From positions 3,162,001-3,226,000 of the forward strand of contig NZ_LT963352.1 of assembly GCF_900236475.1 (NCBI RefSeq): 64,000 nucleotides of DNA. The letters are read 5' to 3'. Below the pieces are notes generated by a model. The model was not told the origin of the DNA and made no database searches. It saw only the letters and a program-made list of their open reading frames with translations. The translations under genes and the position numbers were made by a program. Below are positions 35,091 through 44,952 of this stretch, in pieces. Source of the DNA: Streptomyces chartreusis NRRL 3882 (GTDB lineage: Bacteria; Actinomycetota; Actinomycetes; Streptomycetales; Streptomycetaceae). Every line of letters starts with the position of its first letter. Within the stretch, counting starts at the first letter, position 1.

Positions 35091-37727
35091 CTAGAACAGG
35101 CTCAGCAGCGCCTCCGCCGGGTCCGTCAGGCTCGTTTCGCCACCCGGCAGGGGCAGTTCGAACCACACCGTCTTGCCCCTGGGCGTGCGACGGGAGCCCC
35201 ACGCGGCGCTCAGGAGGCCGACCAGCTGGAGGCCCCGGCCGCCCTCGTCGGTGTCGCGGGCCCGGCGGCGGCGGGGCTGGACCAGGCCTGAGTCCCAGAC
35301 CTCGCAGACCAGGGTGCGGTCCAGCAGCAGACGCAGACGGATCTCGCCCTCGCCGTAGCGCAGGGCGTTGGTGACGAGTTCGCTGACCAGGAGCTCCGTG
35401 GTGTCGACCAGCGGTTCCATGTCCCAGCTGAGCAGCTGGGCGCGCGCGTACTCGCGGGCCCGGCCCACGCTGCGCGGCTCGCGCGGCAGGGTCCAGTCGC
35501 CGACGGACTCGGTGGGCAGTCCCTGTACACGTGCCATCAGCAACGCGATGTCGTCCTCGCCGTGATGGGTGTCGAGGGTGTTGAGGACGTGGTCGCACAC
35601 GTCCTCCAGGGGCTGGGTGGGATCGGAGAGGGTGCTGACGAACGCCTGGAGGCCCTCGTCGAGGGGGTGATCGCGGCTTTCGACCAGTCCATCCGTGTAG
35701 AGCGCGAGCAGGGCGCCTTCGGGCAGTTCGACCTCGACTTCCTCGAAGGGCTCACCGCCGACGCCGAGCGGCAGGCCCGGCGGCACGTCGAGCATCAGGG
35801 CCGACTCGCCCGGCTCGACCAGGACGGGCGGCAGATGGCCCGCGTTGGCGAAGGTGCAGCGCCGGGTGACGGAGTCGTAGACGGCGTAGACACAGGTGGC
35901 GAGGTACACCTCCGACAGGTCCGCCTCGCGGGGGCGGCGGGCCGCCCGGGTCGCCTGCTGGACGCCTCCGGGGGCACCGAGGCCGCGGGCGATCTCGTCC
36001 AACTGGGAGAGCACCTCGGCGGGTTCCAGGTCGAGCTGCGCCAGCGTGCGCACGGCCGTGCGGAGTTCACCCATGGCGACGGCCGCGCGCAGGCCACGGC
36101 CCATGACGTCGCCGACGACCAGCGCGGTGCGGTGCCCGGGGAGTTCTATGACGTCGAACCAGTCGCCGCCGACCTCGCTGGGCCGGCCGGTGTTGGCGTT
36201 GCCGGGCAGGTAGCGGCAGGCGATGTCGAGGCCCGAGGCCTCCGGGTCGCCGGGCGGGAGCAGGGACCGCTGCAGTATCAACGCGCGTTCGTGCTCGCGC
36301 CGGTAGAGGCGGGCGTTGTCGATGCAGACCGCGGCACGGGCGGCGAGTTCGACGGCCAGGTCCCGGTCGCGGTCGCCGAACGGCTCGCTGCCCTTCGTAC
36401 GGGCGAACTGCACGAGCCCGACGACGGTGTCGTGGGCGACCATCGGGACGGCGAGCGTGGACTGCACGAGCCCGCCGTCCTCGCCGGGGACGGTCTGCGG
36501 GCGGGCCGTGCGCAGGGCGTCCGCGCAGGGCGAGTTGAACGGGTAGTGGTGGACGGCGCCGACGGCGACGGGCACGCCGGTGCCGGCGAAGGGCGCGTCG
36601 GAGACGGCACTGGCGAAGGCCACCCGGCGCAGCTCGCCGCTGCCGTCGGCGAGTCCGGGCGGGGTTTCGTCGCCGACCAGCAGGCCCTGGTAGAGGTCGA
36701 CGGTGGCCAGGTCGCAGAAGCCGGGCACGACGACGTCGAGGAGCTGCCGGGCCGTGGTCTCCAGGTCGAGGGAGTTGCCGATGCGGGCGCCGGCCTCGTT
36801 CAGCAGGGCGAGGTTGCGGCGGGCGGCGGCGGCCTCGCGGGCGGCGGCGCGGCGGGCGGTGATGTCGATCCCGAGCCAGGCGACCCCGATGGGCCGGCCC
36901 GAACCGCTGTGCACGCGGTAGAGGTTGACGGACCAGTGGCGGCGCTCGTCGGAGCCCGGCACGAAGCCCGTGACGTGCATGTCGGTGATGGAGCTGCCGG
37001 TTTCCAGCACGCGGCGCAGCGTGGCGGCGACCCGCTCGGCCTCGCCGCGCTGCAGGTAGTCGTGGACTCCCTTGCCGCGGTGGTCGTCGGGCGAGCCGCC
37101 GAAGATGGACGCGAACCGCTGGTTGACGCGGCGGACCCGCAGGTCGGAGTCGATCAGCAGGAAACCGAACGGGGATTGACTGAAAATGGCCTGCGAGGCG
37201 GCGAGGTCGGTCTCGATGCTGCGCAGCGTGCGCACGTCGACGACGATGCAGACGGCGGCCTTCTCGCCGTCCTCGGTGCGCGTCGGCATGACGTACACCT
37301 CGGCGAGCCCCTCCTGCCCGCACTCCCCCTCGGTGCCCTTCGGCATCCGGAAGGGCACCACGCCGGTCCACTCGCGGCCGTCGAGGATCTCGGCCATCTT
37401 GCGCATGCCCCGCTCGCGCAGGCGCGGGTCGATGAACGTCTCGATGGGGTCCATGCCGACCGCGCGTTCGGCGGGGATGCCGAAGAGGTGCTCGGCGCGC
37501 AGGCTCCACTGGTCGACGAGCCCGTCGGGGCCGATGGAGAAGGACGCGACCTTGATGTAGTCGTAGATGGATCCGGGGGGACTGCTCTGCCACATGGCGT
37601 CCCCGGGCTGCACCCCGTCGGCCGCGAGCGCACCTCCCACCGCGGAAGCCAGGCCGTCCGCGGCCATCGCCCTCGCGCCCTCCGACGGGTCCTCGGACTC
37701 CGTGGCCTTCGCTGGTATCTCGCTCAC
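35091..37727 (-). CDS. Multidomain PAS-GAF-SpoIIE phosphatase with C-terminal HATPase
   Basis: 878 residues, cytoplasmic. In order: two PAS domains (VASFSIGPDGLVDQWSLRAE; FSQSPFGFLLIDSDLRVRRV), a GAF domain (about 345-530, LLNEAGARIGNSLDLETTAR to AARAAVCIDNARLYRREHER), a PP2C-type SpoIIE phosphatase (VGGDWFDVIELPGHRTALVV, GDVMGRG; LYTDGLVESRD; HGEDDIALLMAR), then an RsbW-like ATPase (TTELLVSELVTNALRYGEGE, DEGGRGLQLVG). Such proteins control anti-anti-sigma/anti-sigma partner switching in Streptomyces. GTG 37727 follows ggagggg. The open frame further up is not homologous. A single-domain ATPase of the same class lies just upstream. Confidence 0.9.
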   Translation of the reverse strand: MSEIPAKATESEDPSEGARAMAADGLASAVGGALAADGVQPGDAMWQSSPPGSIYDYIKVASFSIGPDGLVDQWSLRAEHLFGIPAERAVGMDPIETFIDPRLRERGMRKMAEILDGREWTGVVPFRMPKGTEGECGQEGLAEVYVMPTRTEDGEKAAVCIVVDVRTLRSIETDLAASQAIFSQSPFGFLLIDSDLRVRRVNQRFASIFGGSPDDHRGKGVHDYLQRGEAERVAATLRRVLETGSSITDMHVTGFVPGSDERRHWSVNLYRVHSGSGRPIGVAWLGIDITARRAAAREAAAARRNLALLNEAGARIGNSLDLETTARQLLDVVVPGFCDLATVDLYQGLLVGDETPPGLADGSGELRRVAFASAVSDAPFAGTGVPVAVGAVHHYPFNSPCADALRTARPQTVPGEDGGLVQSTLAVPMVAHDTVVGLVQFARTKGSEPFGDRDRDLAVELAARAAVCIDNARLYRREHERALILQRSLLPPGDPEASGLDIACRYLPGNANTGRPSEVGGDWFDVIELPGHRTALVVGDVMGRGLRAAVAMGELRTAVRTLAQLDLEPAEVLSQLDEIARGLGAPGGVQQATRAARRPREADLSEVYLATCVYAVYDSVTRRCTFANAGHLPPVLVEPGESALMLDVPPGLPLGVGGEPFEEVEVELPEGALLALYTDGLVESRDHPLDEGLQAFVSTLSDPTQPLEDVCDHVLNTLDTHHGEDDIALLMARVQGLPTESVGDWTLPREPRSVGRAREYARAQLLSWDMEPLVDTTELLVSELVTNALRYGEGEIRLRLLLDRTLVCEVWDSGLVQPRRRRARDTDEGGRGLQLVGLLSAAWGSRRTPRGKTVWFELPLPGGETSLTDPAEALLSLF

Positions 37728-37979
37728 GCGAACCGTCCCCTCCAGCTCACCGCGTCCGGCACCGGTCACCGGGGGCGGCTGCCCGCAGTATCCAGCACTA
37801 CGGTGCCGCACAACACGGTGTTCACGATCACAGCACGGTCCCGATGGTTTTTGGACCGGACCGTGAGAACACTTCCACTCTTCTAACCAGGGGACACGTC
37901 GTCGAATCCCGTCCGTCGGCAACCGCCACTGGCCTGAACCATTCGCTCTACAGCGGCGGGGCGGACGTACACCGATTTT

Positions 37980-38423
37980 TCACTCCGGAACGGCGAGTTC
38001 GAACCACACGGTCTTGCCCACGCCGCCGGACCGGGTGCCCCAGCGGCGACAGGAGGAGGCCACCAGGTACAGCCCCCGGCCGCTCTCGTCCTCGGGCCTG
38101 GCGGCGCGCTCGCGGGGCGGGTCCGGGAGCGGGTCGGAGACCTCCACCAGGAGGACGGCGTTCAGTTCGGAGGGACGGACCAGGCGGACGCCTATGGGGC
38201 CCGTGGCGTGCCGCAGGGCGTTGGTGACCAACTCGCTGACCAACAACGCCGTGAGGTCGGCGAGGCTGTCGAGGCCCCAGCCGCGGAGTTGCCCGCGGAC
38301 GGCCTGGCGGGCGGTGCGCACGGCGCCCGGCTCGGCGGGAAAGGTCCACTCGGCGCGGTCACCTTCGGTGTCGATCACGCCGATCACTTCCCCGGCATCG
38401 GGCCCACCCATGTCCGGTTTCAT
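37980..38423 (-). CDS. RsbW-like ATP-binding protein (anti-sigma-type HATPase)
   Basis: 147 residues, a stand-alone ATPase domain. PGAVRTARQAVRGQLRGWGL and LTALLVSELVTNALRHATGP form the N-box, then GRGLYLVASSCRRWG and GVGKTVWFELAVPE. This group is very numerous in Streptomyces, and usually its protein-binding partners are unknown. The start is uncertain: ATG 38423 has no clear RBS, and GTG 38480 (adding VRSATRYSAPDIGYVPIN) is an equally possible start. It lies upstream of the SpoIIE-type phosphatase, separated by a 250-base gap that shows no gene. Confidence 0.8.
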   Translation of the reverse strand: MKPDMGGPDAGEVIGVIDTEGDRAEWTFPAEPGAVRTARQAVRGQLRGWGLDSLADLTALLVSELVTNALRHATGPIGVRLVRPSELNAVLLVEVSDPLPDPPRERAARPEDESGRGLYLVASSCRRWGTRSGGVGKTVWFELAVPE

Positions 38424-38547
38424 GGGGTTAATGGGCACATACCCGATATCAGGGGCGGAGTACCGCGTGGCGGAGCGCACGGTGGCACGAAAGGCGTACG
38501 GGGCGCCCGCACGGACGCCTTCGGGCCTCGCACGCCCCCGGTTGGCC

Positions 38548-38985
<438 letters not shown>

Positions 38986-39043
38986 GCGGGGAGCCTACGG
39001 GAGCGCGGCCGGACACCGGCCCGGAGCCCAGGCACACCAGAGG

Positions 39044-39238
39044 TCAGTCGTGCGCCCCTCCCGGCCCGTGCTGACCCAGCCGCTCGACCCAGTACAGCCG
39101 CTTGTGACCGCGGTCGTCGAGGCTGTCCGCGATCCTCTGGGCCTCGGCCCGGGTCGCGTACCGGCCCACCCGGTAGCGGTTGCCGTTGTCGTCCTCTCGT
39201 ATCACGAGCCAGGGAAGAGTGATCGTGCTGTCGTTCAT
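39044..39238 (-). CDS. Small SPOR-like domain protein
   Basis: 64 residues, MNDSTITLPWLVIREDDNGN then RYRVGRYATRAEAQRIADSL and DDRGHKRLYWVERLG. The RVGRYATRAEAQRIADSL segment has the beta-alpha pattern of a half SPOR (sporulation-related repeat) domain. No signal peptide, so probably cytoplasmic. Similar short proteins are common in Streptomyces as I recall. Function is unknown. Confidence 0.8.
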   Translation of the reverse strand: MNDSTITLPWLVIREDDNGNRYRVGRYATRAEAQRIADSLDDRGHKRLYWVERLGQHGPGGAHD

Positions 39239-39538
39239 CGCGCCCCTCCACTTCCCACCCGCGGCCTGTGCCGTGCCCCACCCGATAAGGAAACCGCAAT
39301 GCGCATATGCCCGAGCCTACGCCTAACCTTCACGCAGCGAATACGGCTTTTCACGAAGAGGTACGCAACCGGCCAGAACACAGGGGGCGCACGGCAACGA
39401 ACGCGCCGTCCGCGCGCCTCGACGCACCCGGTCGGAGGCATACCGCATGCGCCGTCACCGACCTGCGAGAACCAGGGCCGGCTCAGCGGCACGGACCACC
39501 CCGGCCGGGGACGGCTTCCGCGGTGATCGGGTGAGCGG
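39239..39538. other. Intergenic region, no gene seen
   Basis: About 300 bases between the SPOR-like gene and the GntR gene. The left half is AT-richer (around 39290-39360) and probably carries the promoter of the SPOR-like gene. I see no convincing open frame, RNA gene or mobile element. Confidence 0.5.
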
Positions 39539-39557
39539 GGCGCGCGGGGAGCGCGCC
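39539..39557 (-). terminator. Short hairpin after the GntR gene
   Basis: ggcgcgc-gggga-gcgcgcc, a 7-bp perfect stem, about 22 bases past the stop on the minus strand. Confidence 0.5.
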
Positions 39558-39579
39558 GCGTGGCTGAAGTGAGCGTTCG

Positions 39580-40332
39580 CTACTTGACCGGAAGGTGGTA
39601 GGCGACCCGGTACCGATCGGCCGGGATGACCACGTCGGCCGTCTCGACCGGGCGGCCGGAGGCGTAGAACGTGCGCTGGATGACCAGGACGACATGACCG
39701 GGGACGCCCCCGAGGACGAGGAGCTCCTCGGCGAGGCCGGGGCGGGCGCCGACCTCCTCGGTGACGTTGTCCACGATCACGTCGATCGCGCGCATGCGCT
39801 CGACGACACCCATGCCGCCGAGCGGCCCCTCCTCCGGCAGCATCACCGGCGTACGGCCCGTGACGGCGAGCGGCTCCCAGGAAGTGGAGAGCATCATCGC
39901 CTCGCCACCCTCGCGGAAGAGGTACTTCGTGCACATCACGCGCTCGCCCGGTTCGATGCCCAGCCGCTCGGCGACCGCGACGCTGGCCTCGGACTGCTCG
40001 CTGCTGGACTCCCAGGTGCCGCGCCCCTCGCCGTCGGCCTGCTCCTGACGGAACGGCGTGGCCCCGCCGGTCGGGCGGTATCCGGAGCGGGCGATGCGCC
40101 GGGGCACGGGCCGCTCGCGCACGTAGGTACCCGAGCCGGAGCGGCCCTCGACCAGGCCCTCCGCCATGAGCACCTTGCGGGCCTCCAGCGCGACGGTGTC
40201 CGAGACGCCGTACTCCTGGCGGATTCTGGCCTGGGAGGGGAGGCGGGTGTGCGGTGGCAGCTGACCGTCGACGATCTTCTTGCGGAGATCACCCGCGACG
40301 CGCAGGTACGCCGGCTGCTCACCGAATGTCAC
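39580..40332 (-). CDS. GntR/HutC-family transcriptional regulator
   Basis: 250 residues. The winged helix (about 7-72) reads YLRVAGDLRKKIVDGQLPPH, TRLPSQARIRQEYGVSDTVA, LEARKVLMAEGLVEGRSGSG. The C-terminal UTRA effector domain (about 100-250) holds ERVMCTKYLFREGGEAMMLS and VIQRTFYASGRPVETADVVI. It should repress target operons until a small molecule, typically a sugar phosphate or amino acid derivative, binds. No obvious regulated metabolic operon is adjacent, so the target may be itself or distant. AT-rich sequence with ggttgtacagacagcaac lies just upstream. Confidence 0.9.
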   Translation of the reverse strand: MTFGEQPAYLRVAGDLRKKIVDGQLPPHTRLPSQARIRQEYGVSDTVALEARKVLMAEGLVEGRSGSGTYVRERPVPRRIARSGYRPTGGATPFRQEQADGEGRGTWESSSEQSEASVAVAERLGIEPGERVMCTKYLFREGGEAMMLSTSWEPLAVTGRTPVMLPEEGPLGGMGVVERMRAIDVIVDNVTEEVGARPGLAEELLVLGGVPGHVVLVIQRTFYASGRPVETADVVIPADRYRVAYHLPVK

Positions 40333-40479
40333 TGGCCGCTCCCATCAGGTTGTACAGACAGCAACAGCGTGGCAACCGTGGGTTGTGCCATGCAAGCAAA
40401 GGCCAGAGAATCACTCGATGTGATGACAAGGTGGCACCGGGGGCTTTACGCAGGCACTTTCTCCCCGCTATAGCCGCCG

Positions 40480-41637
40480 TCACACCTGGGCTTCGGAGTC
40501 ACCGCCCTCGGTCCCGTCCGGGGAGGGCGGCGTCGCCGCGAGCCCGAGCGCCTTGCGCGCGGTGACGGTCGCCGGGCCGTCGACGTACTCGTAGGCCTTG
40601 TCGTGGTGCGCGTAGTACGACTCCGCGTCGTCCGCCTGGCTCGCCCTCGCCCACTCCTCCCGGGCGTCCTCCAGGTCCTTCACCAGGCGGGCGACCGGCT
40701 GCCGGGCGGCGGACGGCCAGGGGTGCCCGCGCAGTGCCCCGATCTGCTCGCCGAGCACGTCGTGCACCTGGGTGGCCCAGGCCCGGTGGCCGGCGAGATC
40801 GTCCTCCGGGGTCTTTTCGGGCTCCTCGTACAGCGCCGCGTCGACGGCGTTGGCCGCGGACAGGAAGACGACCTGGTCGGTGTCGAGCATGGTGTGGTCC
40901 CCGCGCAGGGAGCCGGTCAGCTGGTCCTTCGCGTCGATGTTGCCGAAGACGCAGGTGACCGCGCGGTCGCCGTAACGCCAGCTGTCCCGGGTCGGCAGGA
41001 GGTAGTACACGTCGACGTCGGCCGGCATCGCCCAGGAGTCCATGGCGTACTGGTCCTGGAGCGCGTAGCACCGCTCGTCGGCGATGTCCGTGAGCTCGGC
41101 GTCGCCCGGGAAGGCGCCGCCCGGCAGTGTCACGACCGCGAACACCTCGCCGTCGTGCCCGCCCTCGCAGGACACCGGGTCGACGTCGTAGGTGTCGCCC
41201 TCCAGACCGCCGGGCGCGTCGAAGCAGTCGCCCTTCTTCAGCAACAGGCTCTCGTTGCCCTGCGCACCGTCCTTGAACCCCTCCCAGGCGTCGGACAGCA
41301 CACCCGTGGACAGCGTCACCGCCCACAGCGCCACCCCGACGGACGACAGCACGGCCCCGGCGATCGCCAGCCCCCGGCCGCTCTGGCCGTTCCGCCTGAT
41401 CTGCCGCAGCGCGATCAGCCCCAGCACGAGTCCCGCGGCGGGCAGGAAACAGAGCACCCCGAGGACGAGCGCGGCGACGGCGAGCGCGTTGACGGAGACC
41501 GGCGCGCCGTACGGGCGGCCGGTGGGGCCGTAGGGGCCACAGGGGCTGTGCCCCTGGGCTCCCTGGGGCCAGTTGGCAGGCTGCGGGCCGTACGGGTCCC
41601 GGGGCTGCTGGTTCCCGGGGGGCGGGGGTATCGACAC
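40480..41637 (-). CDS. DUF4190 / septum-formation-like membrane protein
   Basis: 385 residues. A proline/glycine-rich tail (PPPPGNQQPRDPYGPQPANW) leads to two membrane helices (NALAVAALVLGVLCFLPAAG, LAIAGAVLSSVGVALWAVTL) separated by ALRQIRRNGQSGRG, the DUF4190 pattern. The exterior part has LLKKGDCFDAPGGLEGDTYD and VDPVSCEGGHDGEVFAVVTL, typical of septum-formation family domains with paired Cys. GTG 41637 is chosen from aggag 10 bases before it. Its role is unknown. Its 5' end lies 92 bases from the divergent serpin gene. Confidence 0.8.
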   Translation of the reverse strand: MSIPPPPGNQQPRDPYGPQPANWPQGAQGHSPCGPYGPTGRPYGAPVSVNALAVAALVLGVLCFLPAAGLVLGLIALRQIRRNGQSGRGLAIAGAVLSSVGVALWAVTLSTGVLSDAWEGFKDGAQGNESLLLKKGDCFDAPGGLEGDTYDVDPVSCEGGHDGEVFAVVTLPGGAFPGDAELTDIADERCYALQDQYAMDSWAMPADVDVYYLLPTRDSWRYGDRAVTCVFGNIDAKDQLTGSLRGDHTMLDTDQVVFLSAANAVDAALYEEPEKTPEDDLAGHRAWATQVHDVLGEQIGALRGHPWPSAARQPVARLVKDLEDAREEWARASQADDAESYYAHHDKAYEYVDGPATVTARKALGLAATPPSPDGTEGGDSEAQV

Positions 41638-41729
41638 GGGTACGGTGCTCCTGGCTGGCGTGGTGGGAGAGAGCGGCCGTGCGGAACGTACCGCTGGGCG
41701 CATCGTAAGCGGCCGTGTGACGGGGCGGA

Positions 41730-42947
41730 ATGCAGACGATCGAGACATCGGTACGGGCGGCGAACCGCCTCACGGCACGCTGGGCATCGGGGATCCGCGA
41801 GAGCACGGTGTTCTCGGCGGCCGGGGTCTGGCCGCTGCTGGCCCTCCTCGCGGCCGGCGCGACGGGCCGGGCGCGCGAGGAGCTGACGGAGGCACTCGGC
41901 CTGCCGGCGGACCGGGCGGGCGCGGCCGGGCGGGAGTTGCTCGCGGTGCTGGCGGAGGTGGACGGCCTGGAATCCGCACTGGGGTTGTGGACCGAACGGA
42001 CCGTGGAGCTGCGGGAGGAATGGGCGGCGCGGCTTCCGGTGGGGGCGCACGGAGTGCTCACGGGCGAACCGGAGGCGGACGGACGCGCCCTGGACACGTG
42101 GGCCGCGCGGCGGACGGGCGGGCTGATCGAACGCCTGCCGGCGGCACTGCGGCCGGACACGTCTCTGGTGCTGGCGAGTGCGCTGGAGCTGCGGGCGGAC
42201 TGGGAGGTGCCGTTCAAGGGCGATTTCGGCGGCTGGCTGGGCCGTTACGGCTCTGCCGGGCTGGTGCGGGAGGTTCCGGACATCGACAGCGTCTCGGTGG
42301 CCCGGACCGGCCCGGGAGCCGTCACGCGGGTGGTCGTGCGCGGGGACAGGGCAGTCGACGTCCATCTGTTGCTCGGCACGGAGCAGATGGGGCCGGGAGA
42401 GGTGCTGGCGGCCGGGACGGACCTGCTGGCGGGCACGCTCGACGCGGTACCGGGAAGCCGCCTCCCGGAGGGTGCCGCCGGTCCGGGCCTGTCCGTCCAC
42501 AAGCGGCGCACCCACCTTCCCGAGCCGCCGTCCCTGACCCTGTTCACCGTGGAGTTCACCCTGCGCTCGGAGCACGACCTGCTGGCGTCGAGCGCCCTCT
42601 TCGGCCTGACCACGGCGACCGGTGACACCCCGGGCCCCCTCCCCTTCCAGGGCGTGAGCCCCGCGCCGCTCGTCCTGTGCTCCGCGCGGCAGGTCATGAC
42701 GGCCACCTTCAGCGCGGAGGGCTTCAAGGCGGCCGCGGTGACCACGATGAGTGCCATCTACCAGGGCCGGTCGCCGGAGGAGCCGCCGCACGAGGCGGTC
42801 AGGGTGATGGCGGTTATCGACCGCCCCTTCGGCCTTCTCGCCGTGCACCGCGAGACGAGCCTCGTCCTCGCGGCGGGCTGGGTCACCGACCCGAGGCCCT
42901 TCCCGGAGGACGAGGACGTCTGCGTACCGGGCACGTCAGGAGACTGA
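41730..42947 (+). CDS. Serpin-family protein
   Basis: 405 residues. Serpin hallmarks: the N-terminal helices with STVFSAAGVWPLLALLAAGA (like NxxFSPxSIxxAL), SLVLASALELRADWEVPF and the C-terminal strands RPFGLLAVHRETSLVLAAGW followed by VTDPRPF. A candidate reactive loop precedes it (ATFSAEGFKAAAVTTMSAI), with the hinge EGFKAAAVTT resembling the E-G-T-E-A-A-A-A-T consensus. That hinge suggests an inhibitory serpin, with cleavage after about MSAIYQG. There is no signal peptide. It converges on a secreted subtilase gene 20 bases away. Confidence 0.8.
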   Translation: MQTIETSVRAANRLTARWASGIRESTVFSAAGVWPLLALLAAGATGRAREELTEALGLPADRAGAAGRELLAVLAEVDGLESALGLWTERTVELREEWAARLPVGAHGVLTGEPEADGRALDTWAARRTGGLIERLPAALRPDTSLVLASALELRADWEVPFKGDFGGWLGRYGSAGLVREVPDIDSVSVARTGPGAVTRVVVRGDRAVDVHLLLGTEQMGPGEVLAAGTDLLAGTLDAVPGSRLPEGAAGPGLSVHKRRTHLPEPPSLTLFTVEFTLRSEHDLLASSALFGLTTATGDTPGPLPFQGVSPAPLVLCSARQVMTATFSAEGFKAAAVTTMSAIYQGRSPEEPPHEAVRVMAVIDRPFGLLAVHRETSLVLAAGWVTDPRPFPEDEDVCVPGTSGD

Positions 42948-42967
42948 CGGCCCGTCACGGAACGAGG

Positions 42968-44548
42968 TCAGAACTGGAGCGCCCAGGCGTCGATCCGACC
43001 GGTGTCGAAGCGGGCGTTGTCGCTCACGCGCAGCTTCCACGTGCCGTTGGCGGCCTCCGCGGAGGCGTTCACGGAGTACGTGGTGTCGATGTCGTCCGCA
43101 CTGCCGCCGGTGCCGTACGACTTCAGCGTGTACGCCGTGCCGTCGGGGGCGATCAGCTGGACCTGGAGGTCGCCGATGTACGTGTGGACGATGTGGACCT
43201 CGACGGCCAGGGCCGAGGGCGCGTTGCCGGAGACGCCGGAGACGGTCACCGGGGACTCGGCTGTGGCGTTGTCGGCGATGGCCTGGTCGGTGGTGTTCTC
43301 GAAGCGCGGTCCGGGCGGGGTGGTCGTACCGCCGCCGACGTTGAGGAGCCGGTTGGGCGAGCCGCTGCCGGGGCTGGTGACGACGCCGGTGGTGGCGGCG
43401 GCCGTCAGCGCGGCGGAGACCTGCGCGGGGGTCGCCGTGGGGTTGTCGGCCAGGTACAGGGCGGCGGCTCCGGCGACGTGCGGGCTGGCCATCGACGTAC
43501 CGGAGATGGTGTTGGTCGCCGAGTCGCCCGTGTTCCAGGCCGAGGTGATGGACGAGCCGGGTGCGAACAGGTCCAGGACGGCACCGTAGTTGGAGTAGCT
43601 CGCCTTCGCGTCGCTCGACGTCGTGGCGCCGACCGTGACGGCCTCGGTGACGCGGGCCGGGGACCGGGTGGAGGCGTTGGTGGACTCGTTGCCGGCGGCG
43701 ACCACGAAGGTGACGCCGGCGGTGACGGCGTTGCGTACGGCCGTGTCGATGGCCGTGTCGGCGGGGCCGCCGAGTGACATGTTGGCGACGGCCGGCTTGA
43801 CCGCGTTCCGCGCGACCCAGTCGATGCCCGCGACGACCTGGGCGGTGGTGCCCTGGCCGGAGTTGTTCAGCACCCGGACACCGACGACCCTGGCCTTCTT
43901 GGCGACGCCGTAGGCACCGCCTGCGACCGTGCCGGCGACGTGTGTGCCGTGGCCGTGGCCGTCCTGGGCGGTGTTGTCGTTGTCGACGGCGTCGTAGCCG
44001 TAGGAGGCGCGGCCGCCGAAGTCGCTGTGCGTGATGCGGACACCGGTGTCGATGACGTACGCCGTGACGCCCTCCCCGGCCGAATCGGGGTAGGTGTAGG
44101 AGCTGTTCAGCGGGAGGTTTTTCTGGTCGATGCGGTCCAGGCCCCAGGACGGCGGGCTGGGCTGGGTCCCGGTGATGCCGAACGTCCTGTTCTGGACCAC
44201 GGAGGCGACGGCCGGGTCGGCGGCGAGGCGTTCCGCCTCGGCCTCGGAGGCCTCGATCTCGTAGCCGTTCAGGGCCTTGGTGTACGTGCGCTCGATGTCG
44301 GCGCCGTACTTGTGCGCGAGGGCCCGGCCCGCGGCGGAACCGGCCTTCTGCGTCTTCAGCGTCACGATGTAGCTGTCGGCGACGGCGCCGGCCGCGTCCT
44401 CGTACTGGATGCGCCCTTCGGACGCGGCCGGGGCCGCGCCGGCGGGGAGGGCCGAGACGAGGCTCGCGACGAGCGCCGCGGTGGCCGTCGCGCCGAGCGC
44501 GGCCAGTCTTCGCCGGGTGGGCCTGTGGGGAGTACGCATCACTGCCAT
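42968..44548 (-). CDS. Secreted S8 (subtilisin) serine peptidase with P-domain
   Basis: 526 residues. The signal peptide has an Arg-rich n-region (HRPTRRRLAALGATATAALV) and probable cleavage after ALPAGAAPA. An I9-type propeptide (SYIVTLKTQKAGSAAGRALA) follows. The catalytic domain has Asp in AYVIDTGV, His in GHGTHVAGTVAGG, and Ser in SGTSMASPHVAGAAALYL. A C-terminal proprotein-convertase P-domain (about 400-526; VTVSGVSGNAPSALAVEVHI, TYIGDLQVQLIAPDGTAYTL) ends the protein. ATG 44548 follows gaggagg. Extracellular protein degradation is likely. Confidence 0.93.
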   Translation of the reverse strand: MAVMRTPHRPTRRRLAALGATATAALVASLVSALPAGAAPAASEGRIQYEDAAGAVADSYIVTLKTQKAGSAAGRALAHKYGADIERTYTKALNGYEIEASEAEAERLAADPAVASVVQNRTFGITGTQPSPPSWGLDRIDQKNLPLNSSYTYPDSAGEGVTAYVIDTGVRITHSDFGGRASYGYDAVDNDNTAQDGHGHGTHVAGTVAGGAYGVAKKARVVGVRVLNNSGQGTTAQVVAGIDWVARNAVKPAVANMSLGGPADTAIDTAVRNAVTAGVTFVVAAGNESTNASTRSPARVTEAVTVGATTSSDAKASYSNYGAVLDLFAPGSSITSAWNTGDSATNTISGTSMASPHVAGAAALYLADNPTATPAQVSAALTAAATTGVVTSPGSGSPNRLLNVGGGTTTPPGPRFENTTDQAIADNATAESPVTVSGVSGNAPSALAVEVHIVHTYIGDLQVQLIAPDGTAYTLKSYGTGGSADDIDTTYSVNASAEAANGTWKLRVSDNARFDTGRIDAWALQF

Positions 44549-44710
44549 CTGAGGGGTCCTCCTCAATCGGTGGTGCGCTGTGGGGTGTGGTGCACGCCCG
44601 CCGAAGCCACCCTGAAGTCATGGTCATGTCAACCTTGGGTGACTCCTGTGCGTCAGCCGAAAGATTGAGGCCTCCACAGGAATTGCACAAGGGCCCTGCA
44701 AGGCGCAGTC

Positions 44711-44875
44711 CTACCGCTGCCACCACCACAGAAGCGCGCTGACGGCGCCGGAGCCCAGCGCGGCCGCCGCGCCGCGCACCGCGCTGAACATGACGGCCCG
44801 GCCGAGGCGGCGCCGGTCACGGGTGCGCGAGCCGGTGCGCGTGCGAGTGCGCGTGCGGGTGCGGTCGGGCTCCAT
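44711..44875 (-). CDS. Small membrane protein with Arg-Thr repeat
   Basis: 54 residues from ATG 44875 (RBS caggag, 6-base spacer). The N-terminus is a run of RT dipeptides (DRTRTRTRTRTGSRTRDRRR), encoded by a repeated gtgcgc-type hexamer (44825-44866). One hydrophobic C-terminal helix ends in tryptophans (AAAALGSGAVSALLWWWQR). The RBS and clear architecture make it plausible, but I know no family. The repeat makes its length prone to change. Confidence 0.5.
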   Translation of the reverse strand: MEPDRTRTRTRTRTGSRTRDRRRLGRAVMFSAVRGAAAALGSGAVSALLWWWQR

Positions 44876-44952
44876 CTGCTGCTCCTGCCGTCGTGCTCCG
44901 GGGGCGTACGCGCACCAGTTCACGCTCGGTGGGGTGACAACTCCCAGCCAAC

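Noticed and set aside
35562..37886. 774-codon plus-strand open frame
   Set aside because: Shadow of the SpoIIE-type phosphatase gene; composition and lack of motifs show it is not coding.
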